Positions 46,201 to 56,709 of a stretch of DNA of 64,000 nucleotides are shown here, piece after piece. This DNA is from Pyrenochaeta sp. MPI-SDFR-AT-0127 (lineage: Eukaryota; Ascomycota; Dothideomycetes; Pleosporales; Cucurbitariaceae): positions 806,001 to 870,000 of the forward strand of contig JAGTJM010000005.1 of assembly GCA_020747015.1 (NCBI GenBank), in the 5' to 3' direction. The notes under the pieces were generated by a model that saw only the letters and a list, made by a program, of their open reading frames with translations, was not told the DNA's origin and made no database searches. The translations under genes were made by a program, and so were the position numbers. The number at the start of each line of letters is the position of its first letter. The stretch's first letter is position 1.

Positions 46201-47259
46201 GGGGCCAACATTCGCTCCATTGTAACTTCTGCTGGAGGACCCGATAACGCTCGTGATTTGGCACGTATGGTGCGCTTTCCACGAGCGGAGTCCGACGAGT
46301 CAACCATCCGTATCGAAGGTCCCAAGACCGTTGTCGAGAAGATCGTTGCTGCCATCAAGGCTCAGGTCTCGTCACAGGAGAATCAGACCTCAGAAACTAT
46401 TGAGGTTTCGCCAGATAAGCATCGTCTGCTTATCGGCCGTGGCGGCGAGACTCGTCGCTCCCTAGAAGCGCAGCTCAAGATTCAACTCGATATTCCTAAG
46501 CAGACCACCACCGGCGCTGCACGCAGTCAGATCAAGATCACCGGTGAGACCGCCGCCGTTGAAAAGGCCAAGGAGCATATTTTGGAACTTGTCAAGGGCC
46601 AGGAGGGCGAGACTATTCAGGTCCCTCGCCATCTCCACCACGCGATATCGGACAATGGCCAATTCTTCCGTCAGCTCCGCAACCAGCACAAGGTTACCGT
46701 TGACCACGCTGGCCAGCAGCTCCCGCCTAAGCCCACCCAGGCTGAGGCTGGAAAGGCTAGGAAAGGCGCCAATGGTGCTCTGCCTTTGATCACTGACGAT
46801 GCCACTAGTGGAGCTGATGAGCACTCTTGGGAGATCGTGGACAACAATGCTCCTGAAGAGGGCGCTGACCTTTCCGCTACCATTCCTTGGATCCTGCGCG
46901 GGCCTGCTGATAGCCTACCAAAGGCTCGTCAGAGCCTTGAGGCTGCCATTAAGGCTGCTTCGAAGCCCTCCTCCACTGGCTATCTCATCTTGCCCGACCC
47001 ACGAAGCTACAGGTAAGTTTAAGCTTAATAACTCTCTTCCAAAAGATACTATTTCTAATATATGACTAGGCTCGTTGTCGGCTCTGGTGGTAGCACCATC
47101 AATGACCTTCGCAAGAAGACCGGTACGAAGATCCAGGTACCTCGTGACCAGGCCAAGGATGAGGCTATCGAGATTGTTGGTACCAAAGACGGCTGCGAGC
47201 AAGCTCGCCAGCTGATCCTTGATATCGTCTCCAAGGGTGGAAACGGTGGTCGCAAGTAA
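43204..47259 (+). CDS. SCP160: Multi-KH RNA-binding protein, Scp160/vigilin
   Basis: Three exons, 43204..43890, 43945..47012, 47070..47259, give 1314 residues. The N-terminus is disordered and contains a SEEAFPALGP motif. KH domains are visible by their GxxG loops: IIGRQGSKIQEI, VGERGGSLHDF, LVGKGGENIQRL, LIGAGGKQVERL, LIGSGGREMENL, GGSGANIRSI, LIGRGGETRRSL, a degenerate SDNGQFFRQL and LVVGSGGSTINDL. More degenerate copies fill the gaps. Vigilin proteins bind mRNA on polysomes and at the ER. Introns of 54 and 57 nt have GTAGGT and GTAAGT donors; the second splits the last KH domain just upstream of LVVGSGG. Confidence 0.95.
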
Positions 47260-47936
47260 ATCACTTGCTCCTGACAAGCAAAGAAGGCGGGAACTGCACA
47301 AATGATTGTATGTGTCGGAGTATAAAAAATGTATTAGAGCGTGGTGTTATATGCCAAAACCCGGGAACCGGTATGGGTAGACTGTCACTTGAGCGTCTGA
47401 TCTATTAGCGCGGCTTTGGCATGAGTGAGGCGTGTGCCTCTTCATCTTCAAAAGCACATGATTGTAGAGAGTATGAAATAAAAGTTCATTCATTCCCGCA
47501 TATCATATTGTCACAAACTGAATCATGAATATGCATAGCGAAGGTGTGCCTGGAATCGTTTTATTGCGATCACACGCCTATATTTCCGGTAACAACAGGA
47601 TGGTTGAGCAAGATCACATGAATCGAGTGATAACCTGCTTGCCCATTTGATTCATAACACGCTAATCTTCTTGTGCAGAAATTGAGACAATGGCTCTAAT
47701 TCATGTTGGTAGTGCTAAGTGGATGGGGGAGTGAAAGCCAAGGCTGGGCTAGCAATGGGGTAGAGCAGCCCCATGTGTGATTTTGGAACTTGTCAGAGTC
47801 GTACTGGGAGAAGGATATGGAAAGCATGGGGTCATTGCTAGGGACTTTGCTAGGGACTTCACTTTCTTTTGTTTCGGTAGCACTGAGGCTTCTATTACCC
47901 TCACTATCTTTGTTTTGCTGAGCATGTTCCTGCCGA
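47260..47936. other. Convergent 3' intergenic region
   Basis: This lies between the ends of SCP160 and MAK5. A short direct repeat GCTAGGGACTT occurs twice near 47838-47860. I see nothing else. Confidence 0.5.
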
Positions 47937-50363
47937 CTAAGCGTCGTCGTCAAATCCAAGTCCGTCCACATTGCCCAAGAATTCCATGTTGCCCTCTCCA
48001 GCCATGAGCGCCTCGACGTCAATGCCGCCACTAGTCAGGTATCTTGCACTCACGCCTGTATTGATCCTCTGACTCAATAGGCTCTTTAACTCCGCTTTCA
48101 AAGATTGCATCTCGCCCTTTGTCATTTCACTCGCTTCCTTTTCTTTCTTCTTTCGTCCAGTACCACGCCCTCTCTTCCCCTTTGCTTCTTTTTCAAACTC
48201 CTCACTATCGTAGTCTATGCCTAGGTCTTCAGCAGCTTGCCTCAAAACATCGTTTTCACTATGCTTCTTCTCTTTCGCAATGACTGTATCTGCTAGCTGT
48301 TTTGAGATTGCAGCGCGAGGCCGGAGGCGAGAGACAATGCGCCGATCGATATCGAGGGTGCGAATAAAATGCGCCGTCTTCTTTGACTTAGGAGCTTCTC
48401 CTGCGCGGGCATGTACTTTTGCTACTAGCCTTCGAACACCTGCGACTTCTTCTGGGGCGCAGATTAGGATGCTGATGCCTGACGCTTCTGCGCGGGCGGT
48501 GCGCCCGGACCGGTGCACATATGTGTCGGCCGCACGGGGTAGGTGGTAATGAACAACGAGCTCCACTTGAGGGATATCGAGGCCTCTGGCTGCGACATCC
48601 GTAGCTACAAGAATCGAACCAGGGCGTTCTTTGAATCGTTCGATAGAGCGTAGTCGGGCTTTTTGCGGCATGTTGGAGTGTAGTGGAAGAGCAGGTAGAG
48701 CAAGATTCTGAAGAAACGGTGTTATGCGTCGCACGGCGGAAATGGAGTTGGTGAAAACAAGGGCACGCTTCTTGGTATAGAACATGAGGAGTGAGTAGAG
48801 GTAAAGGTCCTTCTCAGGACCTGCGCACTCGACCAAACCTTCCTTTAGCTTATTGGCCATCTGTGAGTTTGGATTTGCATCAATAAACACAGGCTTCTCT
48901 TCTCGAAAATTGAGCTTTTTAAGTAGGTAGTCCATTGACTGTTGTTTGCTCATGAGTTCGGCGCCTCCTTTGGCTTTGCCGGCCAGCTTTTGTTGGAGTC
49001 CTTTTCCAAATGTCGCAGAGAAGACCAAGGTTTGACGCTGGATCTCTGGCCTTTCTTCTGATTCAAGTTTGTCCTCAACATCATCATCTGGCTCTAGGAT
49101 CTTGAGGATATCTCCAAGTTCTTTGTAGTGACCTTCACTCAACAGACGATCTGCTTCATCCACGACCAAGAATCGGATATGCTTAAATTTCTCAAGAAGC
49201 CCTTGTCCAGTACTAATGACCTCCCATAGGCGTCCTGGGGTTCCGACGACAATATCTGCCTTCTCTAGTTGCCGTCGCTGCTTCTGCACAGATAATCCTC
49301 CGGTAATTGACGCAATGTGGGGAGAATCGAAATCGCCCTTGTTGCAAAGTGCGATTAGATGCGCGTTGATTTGATGTGCCAGTTCTCGAGTAGGTGCAAT
49401 GATCAGTGCGAGAGGAATTTTTTCCTTGGAGTCTTTCAATTCAGATTGAGAAGCGAGATATGACTCCACTATTGGAATGCCAAATGCGAGCGTCTTTCCG
49501 GAACCTGTCGAGGCTTTCCCGATAACATCTCTTCCGGCCATTATCTCAGGTATTGTCGACGCTTGAATAGCGGTGGGCGTGGAAAACTTGAGCTTTGCTA
49601 GCGAACCTAGGACCTCCTCAGACAGCGCCATCTCATCCCAGGCGGAAACATCCACCTCATCGTCTTCATCTTCGGGCTGGTTTGCAAGGATATCAAAAGC
49701 TCCTGGCCCAAACGTTTCCCCATCGCTACGTTCTTCGTCAGCCGCTTGAAGGTCGTCCTCTTCACTTTCTTTCGCTACCGCGGTTTCTTTCTTTGCGTCT
49801 TTCTTATCCTTCTTTTTGGCTTTTGCCTCCTGCGCTTTGGTCTCGACTTTACCATCCTCTTGTGCCACCAAATTTCCATTCACAACAGATGTAGGCTTCT
49901 GGATGGTGGCTTCTATATCCTCGACTGAGCCTGGGTAATGTTGCGCAGCCTCATTATCGCTGAAACCCTCCCATTCCTCTTCATTGCTCTCATTCTGCGT
50001 ATCAGGTTCCTTCGATTCCTTCTCATCGCCAAAGACTATCTTCTCCAATCGTTGGGCCTCATTTTCCTCACGTCGCCATGCTTCCTCAATGTCCTGATCA
50101 ACTTCCTCTTGAGTCTTTGTGGTCTCAAACGAGATATTTCCAGTTGTCGGATCCTTCACTATTGCAACATCTTCGATCTCCTCAAGTCCATAGAAGCCTT
50201 CGAAGTCATCCAGTCGGTCGGGCATAGACACCGTCTTCCATCCTAGCTCTTCCAGTCGTACTTTACGCTTGGGCTTCGTCGGTAGCGGTTTGGGGAAGTC
50301 GTCGATTTTTTGTCGTTTGTGCGCTTTGTGCGCTACTTTCGGTGCTTTATGAGGGCGCTTCAT
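47937..50363 (-). CDS. MAK5: DEAD-box RNA helicase Mak5 (DDX24)
   Basis: A single exon of 808 residues. The N-terminus is basic (MKRPHKAPKVAHKAHKRQKIDDF), followed by the Mak5-specific WKTVSMPDRLDDFEGFYGLEEIE. The helicase core has the Q motif (FSTPTAIQASTIPE), Walker A ASTGSGKT, PTRELAHQI, VVDEADRLLSEG, SATFG, LVATDVAARGLDIPQ and HRSGRTARA. There is a 40-residue insertion in domain 1 between DEAD and SAT, normal for this family. The C-terminus is Lys and Glu-rich. Mak5 acts in nucleolar 60S ribosomal subunit assembly. It is head-to-head with TRM7. Confidence 0.96.
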   Translation of the reverse strand: MKRPHKAPKVAHKAHKRQKIDDFPKPLPTKPKRKVRLEELGWKTVSMPDRLDDFEGFYGLEEIEDVAIVKDPTTGNISFETTKTQEEVDQDIEEAWRREENEAQRLEKIVFGDEKESKEPDTQNESNEEEWEGFSDNEAAQHYPGSVEDIEATIQKPTSVVNGNLVAQEDGKVETKAQEAKAKKKDKKDAKKETAVAKESEEDDLQAADEERSDGETFGPGAFDILANQPEDEDDEVDVSAWDEMALSEEVLGSLAKLKFSTPTAIQASTIPEIMAGRDVIGKASTGSGKTLAFGIPIVESYLASQSELKDSKEKIPLALIIAPTRELAHQINAHLIALCNKGDFDSPHIASITGGLSVQKQRRQLEKADIVVGTPGRLWEVISTGQGLLEKFKHIRFLVVDEADRLLSEGHYKELGDILKILEPDDDVEDKLESEERPEIQRQTLVFSATFGKGLQQKLAGKAKGGAELMSKQQSMDYLLKKLNFREEKPVFIDANPNSQMANKLKEGLVECAGPEKDLYLYSLLMFYTKKRALVFTNSISAVRRITPFLQNLALPALPLHSNMPQKARLRSIERFKERPGSILVATDVAARGLDIPQVELVVHYHLPRAADTYVHRSGRTARAEASGISILICAPEEVAGVRRLVAKVHARAGEAPKSKKTAHFIRTLDIDRRIVSRLRPRAAISKQLADTVIAKEKKHSENDVLRQAAEDLGIDYDSEEFEKEAKGKRGRGTGRKKKEKEASEMTKGEMQSLKAELKSLLSQRINTGVSARYLTSGGIDVEALMAGEGNMEFLGNVDGLGFDDDA

Positions 50364-50766
50364 TGTATCAATTTGCGATTGAGTGCGATTGTGAATGGGT
50401 GATATGCTTGGGATTTTTTTTTGGAAAACTTATCGGCGTTCGGGAGTCCGAGCGCCCCGCTCGGCTCCACTTGCCCCACGACATTCACTCACAATAACTC
50501 GCATGTGGTAGACTTTTACGCAGATCGAATCTGATTTGGTATAAGCCCTAATAACGGTATAGAAAGAGCCCAAACCATATCTGTAACCGCATGGGCTACT
50601 TTATTCTCGACCTGCGAAATTTTACATCAATCTCAAGTACACAGATCTCGAATTTGAATCAGTCACTTCAGGAAATTCTTGTACCGTAGTGCGCGAGACA
50701 CTTCAACAACGTTTGTTCGCTTGAGTTTGTAGTCGACAGTATTACCTTACTGCGGAAAGAGCGAGG
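50364..50766. promoter_or_regulatory. Divergent promoter region of MAK5 and TRM7
   Basis: A 403-bp spacer between two opposed translation-related genes. A T-run (GGATTTTTTTTTGG) at 50410-50423 next to MAK5 could be a nucleosome-depleting promoter element; this is inference. I found no clear RRPE or PAC element. Confidence 0.5.
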
Positions 50767-51921
50767 ATGGGGAAGTCTTCGAAAGACAAGCGAGACGCAT
50801 ACTATCGTCTCGCAAAAGAAGAAGGATGGCGAGCTAGATCAGCGTACAAGCTTCTCCAACTCGATGAAGAGTTCAACCTGTTTGAGGGCGTCACCAGAGT
50901 CGTCGATCTTTGCGCAGCACCGGGGAGCTGGAGCCAAGTGCTGTCAAGAGTGCTGATCAAAGGCGAGAAGTTCGGACGAGCTGGATGGCAAGAGAAGCAA
51001 GCGGCCACACGGAGTTACGTGTTGGGCTTAGACAAGCAAGAGTCTTCTAATGAGATTAGGCAGACAGCCGAAGTCGAGAAAGAGAAGCCGAAGCCTAGAG
51101 AGGGAGTTAGGATCGTCGCTATCGACTTGCAACCCATGAGCCCGCTCGAAGGCGTGACTACTATGCGCGCTGATATCACACATCCGTCGACCATACCACT
51201 CATGCTAAAGGCTCTTGACCCTGATACGTACGATCCCAAAGCCACATCTGGCTCTTCACCTGTGGACCTTGTCATCTCAGATGGTGCCCCCGATGTCACT
51301 GGCCTGCACGATCTCGATATCTACGTTCAAAGTCAGCTATTGTGGGCAGCATTGAATCTGGCCCTATGTGTGCTGAAACCTGGTGGCAAGTTTGTTGCCA
51401 AGATTTTCAGAGGCAAAGATGTAGACCTACTGTTTGCGCAGCTGAAGATCGTGTTCGAAAGAGTGAGGGTAGCGAAACCGCGAAGTAGTCGTGCAAGCAG
51501 TATCGAAGCGTTTGTTGTGTGCGAGGGCTTTCGTCCACCTCTAGGTTTCACAGCAAGTCTTGACAAGCCGTTGGGCGCCGGAACACAATTACCAGTACCA
51601 CAAAAGGCCCCAAATTCTGAGAAGCAAGTGTCGAGGATGGTGAGAGAGGATGGTGCTATTGTGCTGGATCTAGGTTCAGAGAGCGAGGATGAAGATGATG
51701 TGGAAGAGGGCGGGCAAAGATGGATAGCACCGTTTCTGGCATGCGGTGATCTTTCGGCGTATGATTCTGACGCTACGTACAACCTACCAAAGGATAGAGT
51801 GAGCCTAGACCCGGTTCAGCCCCCAACTGCACCGCCATACAAACGGGCGCTGGAGATGCGGAAGCTGGCTGGTGGAGCTTATGGAAAAACAAAGGTGCGA
51901 GAGAGCAAGGGAGTGGCCTGA
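50767..51921 (+). CDS. TRM7: tRNA 2'-O-ribose methyltransferase Trm7 (FtsJ family)
   Basis: A single exon of 384 residues. The FtsJ fold opens with MGKSSKDKRDAYYRLAKEEGWRARSAYKL, where the Lys of SAYKL is the first catalytic residue. The SAM loop is VVDLCAAPGSWSQVL, then DLVISDGAPDVTGLHDLD (catalytic Asp), GGKFVAKIFRG (catalytic Lys) and SSIEAFVVCEGF (catalytic Glu), so the K-D-K-E tetrad is complete. A charged stretch of about 55 residues sits between motif I and IVAIDLQPM, larger than in yeast. The enzyme methylates positions 32 and 34 of the anticodon loop of several tRNAs. The last 130 residues are acidic and less conserved. Confidence 0.95.
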   Translation: MGKSSKDKRDAYYRLAKEEGWRARSAYKLLQLDEEFNLFEGVTRVVDLCAAPGSWSQVLSRVLIKGEKFGRAGWQEKQAATRSYVLGLDKQESSNEIRQTAEVEKEKPKPREGVRIVAIDLQPMSPLEGVTTMRADITHPSTIPLMLKALDPDTYDPKATSGSSPVDLVISDGAPDVTGLHDLDIYVQSQLLWAALNLALCVLKPGGKFVAKIFRGKDVDLLFAQLKIVFERVRVAKPRSSRASSIEAFVVCEGFRPPLGFTASLDKPLGAGTQLPVPQKAPNSEKQVSRMVREDGAIVLDLGSESEDEDDVEEGGQRWIAPFLACGDLSAYDSDATYNLPKDRVSLDPVQPPTAPPYKRALEMRKLAGGAYGKTKVRESKGVA

Positions 51922-52922
51922 AGATTTCGAGAGATACAACGGTACAATTGCTGTCATTGACGGAACTGCTCTGGGAAGGTAGTGCTCATCCGGCCATTCT
52001 ACTCTAGCTGCCTGTTGAGGATTATCATACCCTGATGGGAGTGACCCAATGGTGTTGCGTAGGAGGAATAGCCCAGGGACAAGATGAACCAACCTTCATA
52101 TCACGACGAAAAGATTGGAGAATAATGAGAGCTTTGGGCGTCGATATTCAGATATCTACCAAAGGACACATTGATAGGTAGGAATAGCTAGGCAATCCTG
52201 TCTCAGCGCCTCCACCACTCTAAAAATTGAAAAATGAATACCCTTTTCCTTCTTTCTACTGTTTTCTCACATCCTTTGCTCACTCTCTCCTTCTCATTCT
52301 TACATCCCCTTTGGCATTTTGTCTTTTTCCTCACTCAAGCTTCCTCACTCCCGCTTCACCTAAATCGCCCTCTAGATTTCCTCAGCAAGCATAAATCTCA
52401 GCCTCATGTATTTGGTATTTCTCACATGCAATTACATTATCGAATGTAGTCCGTGACGTGCCGGCGCGCTATATAGTGTTTTTGAGAAAGTGGATCCATC
52501 AGGCAAGCGTAGCGATAGCAATGACACGCAAGGTAAACAGGCAAAGATAGAGATTGAGTTGAAGGAGATGAAATGCGAGAAAATGAAAAGAATACCCTGC
52601 AGGGATTTAAAGATATAGCAGATCACATTCGTGCGGATTGTGGCGTGCGGAGTGCTCCAGTTTACATGATTATTCGCGTTGTACACAGATGTGTGAGATG
52701 CAGATAGAGGTTCTGTTGGAGAAAGAGAAAGAGTGTCATTGAAACAAAGTCCTCAATAAATGATAGAAACTTGGACAATGATGGGAATATCCGATGATTA
52801 TTAATTACTTTGAGGATTTGAGAAGTAATGCAAGTTCACGTATCGGAAAGAGCGTATTGAGGATATGGCAATGTAATAAATAGTGGTCATAGCATTGCTT
52901 TCTCATATTACTTTCAAACTGC
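51922..52922. other. Convergent 3' intergenic region
   Basis: About 1 kb, AT-rich, with pyrimidine runs at 52234-52400. Short ORFs on both strands lack content. I see no RNA gene. Confidence 0.5.
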
Positions 52923-54723
52923 TTATGCCTTCCCAAGTAAAGCCTTAAGTCTGTTGACCTTCCCTAGTAAAATGTTCTTCAGTCCTCCAGTGGCGGGTAC
53001 CTCATCCACACCTACAAATCGGCGCACTAACAGATTGAAAATGTTGCCGAAGCCTAGCGCCATGACAGTGCTCGTGAGAATGATGACATTGTACGGCATA
53101 CTGAAGTCCGGAGTTGGTAGCGGTAGCAACAACGAAGTCGTACGGAAATATATTCCCTTCTTGTCTTCCGACAGGGGAGACAGAAGGCGTATTACAGCAG
53201 GGGCAACATCAAAGCCGCGATTTGCGTCAGGCGGATACTCTGTGTATCGGAGGATGGCTTTTTCAAAGTCGTATGTCAATGTGAGGGTGGAGCTAGGTGG
53301 GATGACCAACCGCAGCTCGAGGTGTGTGCCACGCTTTCGGTCAAGTGCTGGTCTGTAGTATGTCTCTTTGATGGGGCTCGCATCCGATGTGTCAACTCGT
53401 GCACGCAGTGTGTGTAAGTAAGGCTTCATAAACCACGGAAGGGACTCCAAGTAGACGATCTCAACCGTTTCACTTGTGGAGGGATTTCTGATAATAGCTT
53501 GGGTACTTCCTCGTTCCTGGCCATGACCGTTGATGGATCTTGCGGCATATAGCTGAGGCTCAGGGCGTACGAGCCCAGTATTCATCTTCTGCTCGGGCAG
53601 TACAAGGTCGAAGTCTGCGCCGGTAGGGAGCCTATAGCAACGTAGAGTATCCGAGACTAAGCTCGTCACTGCGAATTGTCCGGTTGTGTTGACTTCTACG
53701 GTACGCTCGGGTGGTGCGTTGATACACACACTGTTGGCTTCAATCCCACTTTGTTCGGTAAGCGGACACGCGCCCCTCAGCGGTTTTCCGAACACCTCCT
53801 CCAATGTCCATGCTGGTTCGGTACCCTTGTTCAACGGAAAACACGTGTCATGGGAATTGTAGTACTTTGACGTGTCACACTCAATCTCTTCGATGGGCAA
53901 GGGTCGTGGGATGGGGTTATCTCTTGGCCGCTTTGACCTAGCGATATCCAAAACCATGTCTACAGTTTGCTCCATCTGCAGGGAGCAAGTGGAGCTCCCG
54001 TGCTCGCACATTGGGCGAACATCAATGGCCATGGTTTGAAATGAAGCATCAAAGAGCTTGTGTCCATCTAGCAGACTCGAGATGCCTGCCTTGCCCTTGC
54101 AAGGTAGAAGCTTTAGGAAAGGTGTCAAGTTCTCTGTGCAGACGACTTCGTGAGGCAGCGTGCCATGTAAGAGGTGGAGGTTGGAGTTATTGCCATGGGT
54201 ACCTTCTGGGGCGAATGCCATGACGGGTCGTATTGTTTTCGTGGCATCGATGAAGTTTAGAGAAGCACAGAAGAGGCCAGACAAGGCATTTGTGAGCGTC
54301 AGCCATTGTGCGAATGCCCTGCGTATGTAGGTCAGTGTATTTTCTCCTGTATGGAAGAAACTTGTCCTACTCGTCCTCCGTGCCGGCTTCCACCCAAGCC
54401 CATAGCTCAACACCAGTGCCTCCTTCCCTGGCCCCATGCCACGGGCGCTGTCCCCAGTTCTCTGCATCCCATCGCCCCACACTGAATCTCAGGTGCAACT
54501 CTTTCGCGCGGGCATGTTGCAGGATCTGTCCAAACGACCTCGGGAAGTATCGGAAGTTCTGCTGATTGAACGACTCGGCACTCTCGTTGCTCCGAAAGTT
54601 GAATGAGGCGAGAAGTGTGCTCTGCGGAAGGGGGCGCAGGAGAAGCTGCTCGTGGTAGTCGGTGCTGGCAGCCACATATGTTATGAAGGCATTGAGCAGA
54701 AAGAAGAGAAGAAACGAGAGCAT
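52923..54723 (-). CDS. GPI16: GPI transamidase component Gpi16 (PIG-T)
   Basis: Two exons on minus, 54723..54371 and 54318..52923, give 582 residues. The N-terminus is a signal peptide (MLSFLLFFLLNAFITYVAAS). Conserved blocks follow: YHEQLLLRPLPQSTLLASFNF, the NFRYFPRSFGQIL block and LHLRFSVGRWDAENWG. The lumenal domain has paired cysteines, and one C-terminal membrane helix (YNVIILTSTVMALGFGNIFNLL) ends in a short basic tail. The 52-nt intron uses donor GTAGGA and acceptor CAG with phase 2. Gpi16 forms a disulfide with Gpi8 in the ER transamidase that attaches GPI anchors. Head-to-head with LUC7, ATGs 211 bp apart. Confidence 0.95.
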
Positions 54724-54934
54724 CGCAGCATCGCAGCGCTCTCTTGCGGAAGGAGAGTCGGACAGCTGGCTTACGGACGGCTGGGTGTTGCGGGAGAGTG
54801 AAGGTCCTCCTCATGTGATTGGCCGGCAGTGGTACAGACTTGGCACTACCGCGGCAGCCCATTTCTTTCCTATGCAAAGCAGATGCAGCTCTCCACTATC
54901 GCATCTCACCAACGGCACTGCGATATTAGACAAC

Positions 54935-55910
54935 ATGGCGGCCGCAGAGACGCGTAGGCTGCTTGGTATGCATAGATGCTCTTCGCTCCAGAGCCTGGCC
55001 TAGGCTAACAAAACTGCAGAGCAGCTCATGGGCGAGCAGCTCATGAGCGGCACCGACCAGCGCGCGCCGCAGCTCAGCATCACCGACCCAAAGGTCTGTC
55101 GGTCGTACCTTGTCGGGAATTGTCCTCACGATCTCTTCACCAACACAAAGAACGAGCTAGGCCCCTGTCCCAAGGTCCACAATGAAGCGCTCAAGACCGA
55201 GTATCAGGAGGCCGACGCCGACCAGAAGCGCAGGTGGGGCTTCGAGTTCGACTACATGAGGGACATGCAGCATCACATCGATAGCTGCAATCGCAAGATT
55301 GACTCGGCGCAGCGAAGGCTGGAGAAAACGCCAGAAGAGATCCGGCAGACTAATGCGCTCGTGAGTTGCCCATAGTCGTGGTAGAACAAAGCCATGCATG
55401 CTAACCTCCGCACAGCTTAAAGCGATCAACGAACTGACCAAGTCTATCGATGCCGGTATGCTCGAGATTCAGATCATGGGCGAAGAGGGCATGGTGAACA
55501 TGGCCGTCCAAGAGTTCACCAAAGTCCGCTACAAGAAGGCCGAGAAGGAGGAACGCGAGCGCGAATTAAGAGCCCTGTCAGACACGGGAGGGCCATCAGG
55601 TCACCAAAAGCTCCAGGTGTGCGATGTATGCGGTGCGTATCTCAGTCGTCTTGACAACGATCGCCGATTAGCAGATCACTTTTATGGCAAGATGCACCTG
55701 GGCTATGCCCAAATGCGCAAGTCCTACGAAGCCCTGCAGAAGGAACTCAAAGGTCGGGCCCCACCTCGCGATGCATACCCGTCCTCGGGCGGCGATATGG
55801 ACGGCTCACGAGGCGGTGGCGGATGGGGAGGAGGCGGTTATGGAGGAGGTGGATTTGGTGGCGGTCGACGAGGAGGACGGGGCGGCCGTGGAAGACGAGG
55901 CGGTTGGTAA
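54935..55910 (+). CDS. LUC7: U1 snRNP-associated splicing factor Luc7
   Basis: Three exons, 54935..54965, 55020..55360 and 55416..55910, give 288 residues. The 31-nt first exon joins to read MAAAETRRLLEQLMGEQLMSG, the family start. The CCCH zinc finger is VCRSYLVGNCPHDLFTNTK to GPCPKVH, and the second C2H2 finger reads QVCDVCGAYLSRLDNDRRLA to HFYGKMHLGY. Between them lies a long coiled coil. The tail is an RGG/GGY box (GGGWGGGGYGGGGFGGG) rather than an RS domain. Luc7 helps U1 choose 5' splice sites, notable here because most introns are short with degenerate donors. Confidence 0.96.
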
Positions 55911-56709
55911 CCACCCCTGTATCTGGCGTTTAAGGTGTGTCTACGACGATTCCCAAAAGGTTCGACTTACTACAGCATTTATGCGATCATTTAGCTGCAA
56001 CTGTCTTTCCAGCAGCGCTTGTACAACAAAAAGGCGACATTGGAGTCCATTTAGGGCATTGAGTTTGCGACCTAGTCCAATCAAACATGTACGCCTTCTC
56101 TGAGTTGCACCTGACATGCTTCTAACCTTCATCAAGGGATTTGTATACGACTATCGAACTCCCTTAGACGACTGATTAGCTCTCTCCTACAGTGTGCATC
56201 AGACTGCAGGTGCGTCGAACTTCTACAATAATTTCTGTTTCCGTCGTTGTGACACTTGGTGGTGAGCTTTCGCACATGATTAAGATGCCAGCCCAGCTTA
56301 GAGTCCACCGGGCGTCTCTGATCATCTCTCCCTTGCAGTAGATTGCTATCAAGCATACGGTAAGCATTTCGTTCCGTCTTCTCGCATTTGACCTATTCAT
56401 CCCACGAAGTCACAAGCACGACACCCTTGATTTGTTTTGGGGGCAGATCAAGGCTGCCCAAGCATACCTGAGATAGTGTAGCCATGCATTAATTGCACAA
56501 ATCCATCCTCGTGCTCTTATGTTTAGGAATGCAGCGTGGCCGCGTCTTTGGCATTGCGTCAATTGTTTGAGATCATCTCTTCTCCCTTCCTTGGTGCGAA
56601 ATGCATTCGGCTACGGCAGTTCTACGCGGGTCATCATGTTAAATAGCTTCAAGGACGCAATCACGAGTGCTTGAGTTTGTCTCTCTCCACATGTTTTCAT
56701 TCGTTCGCT
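55911..56709. other. Intergenic region
   Basis: An 800-bp spacer, moderately AT-rich, with only short random ORFs. It holds the protease promoter. Confidence 0.5.
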
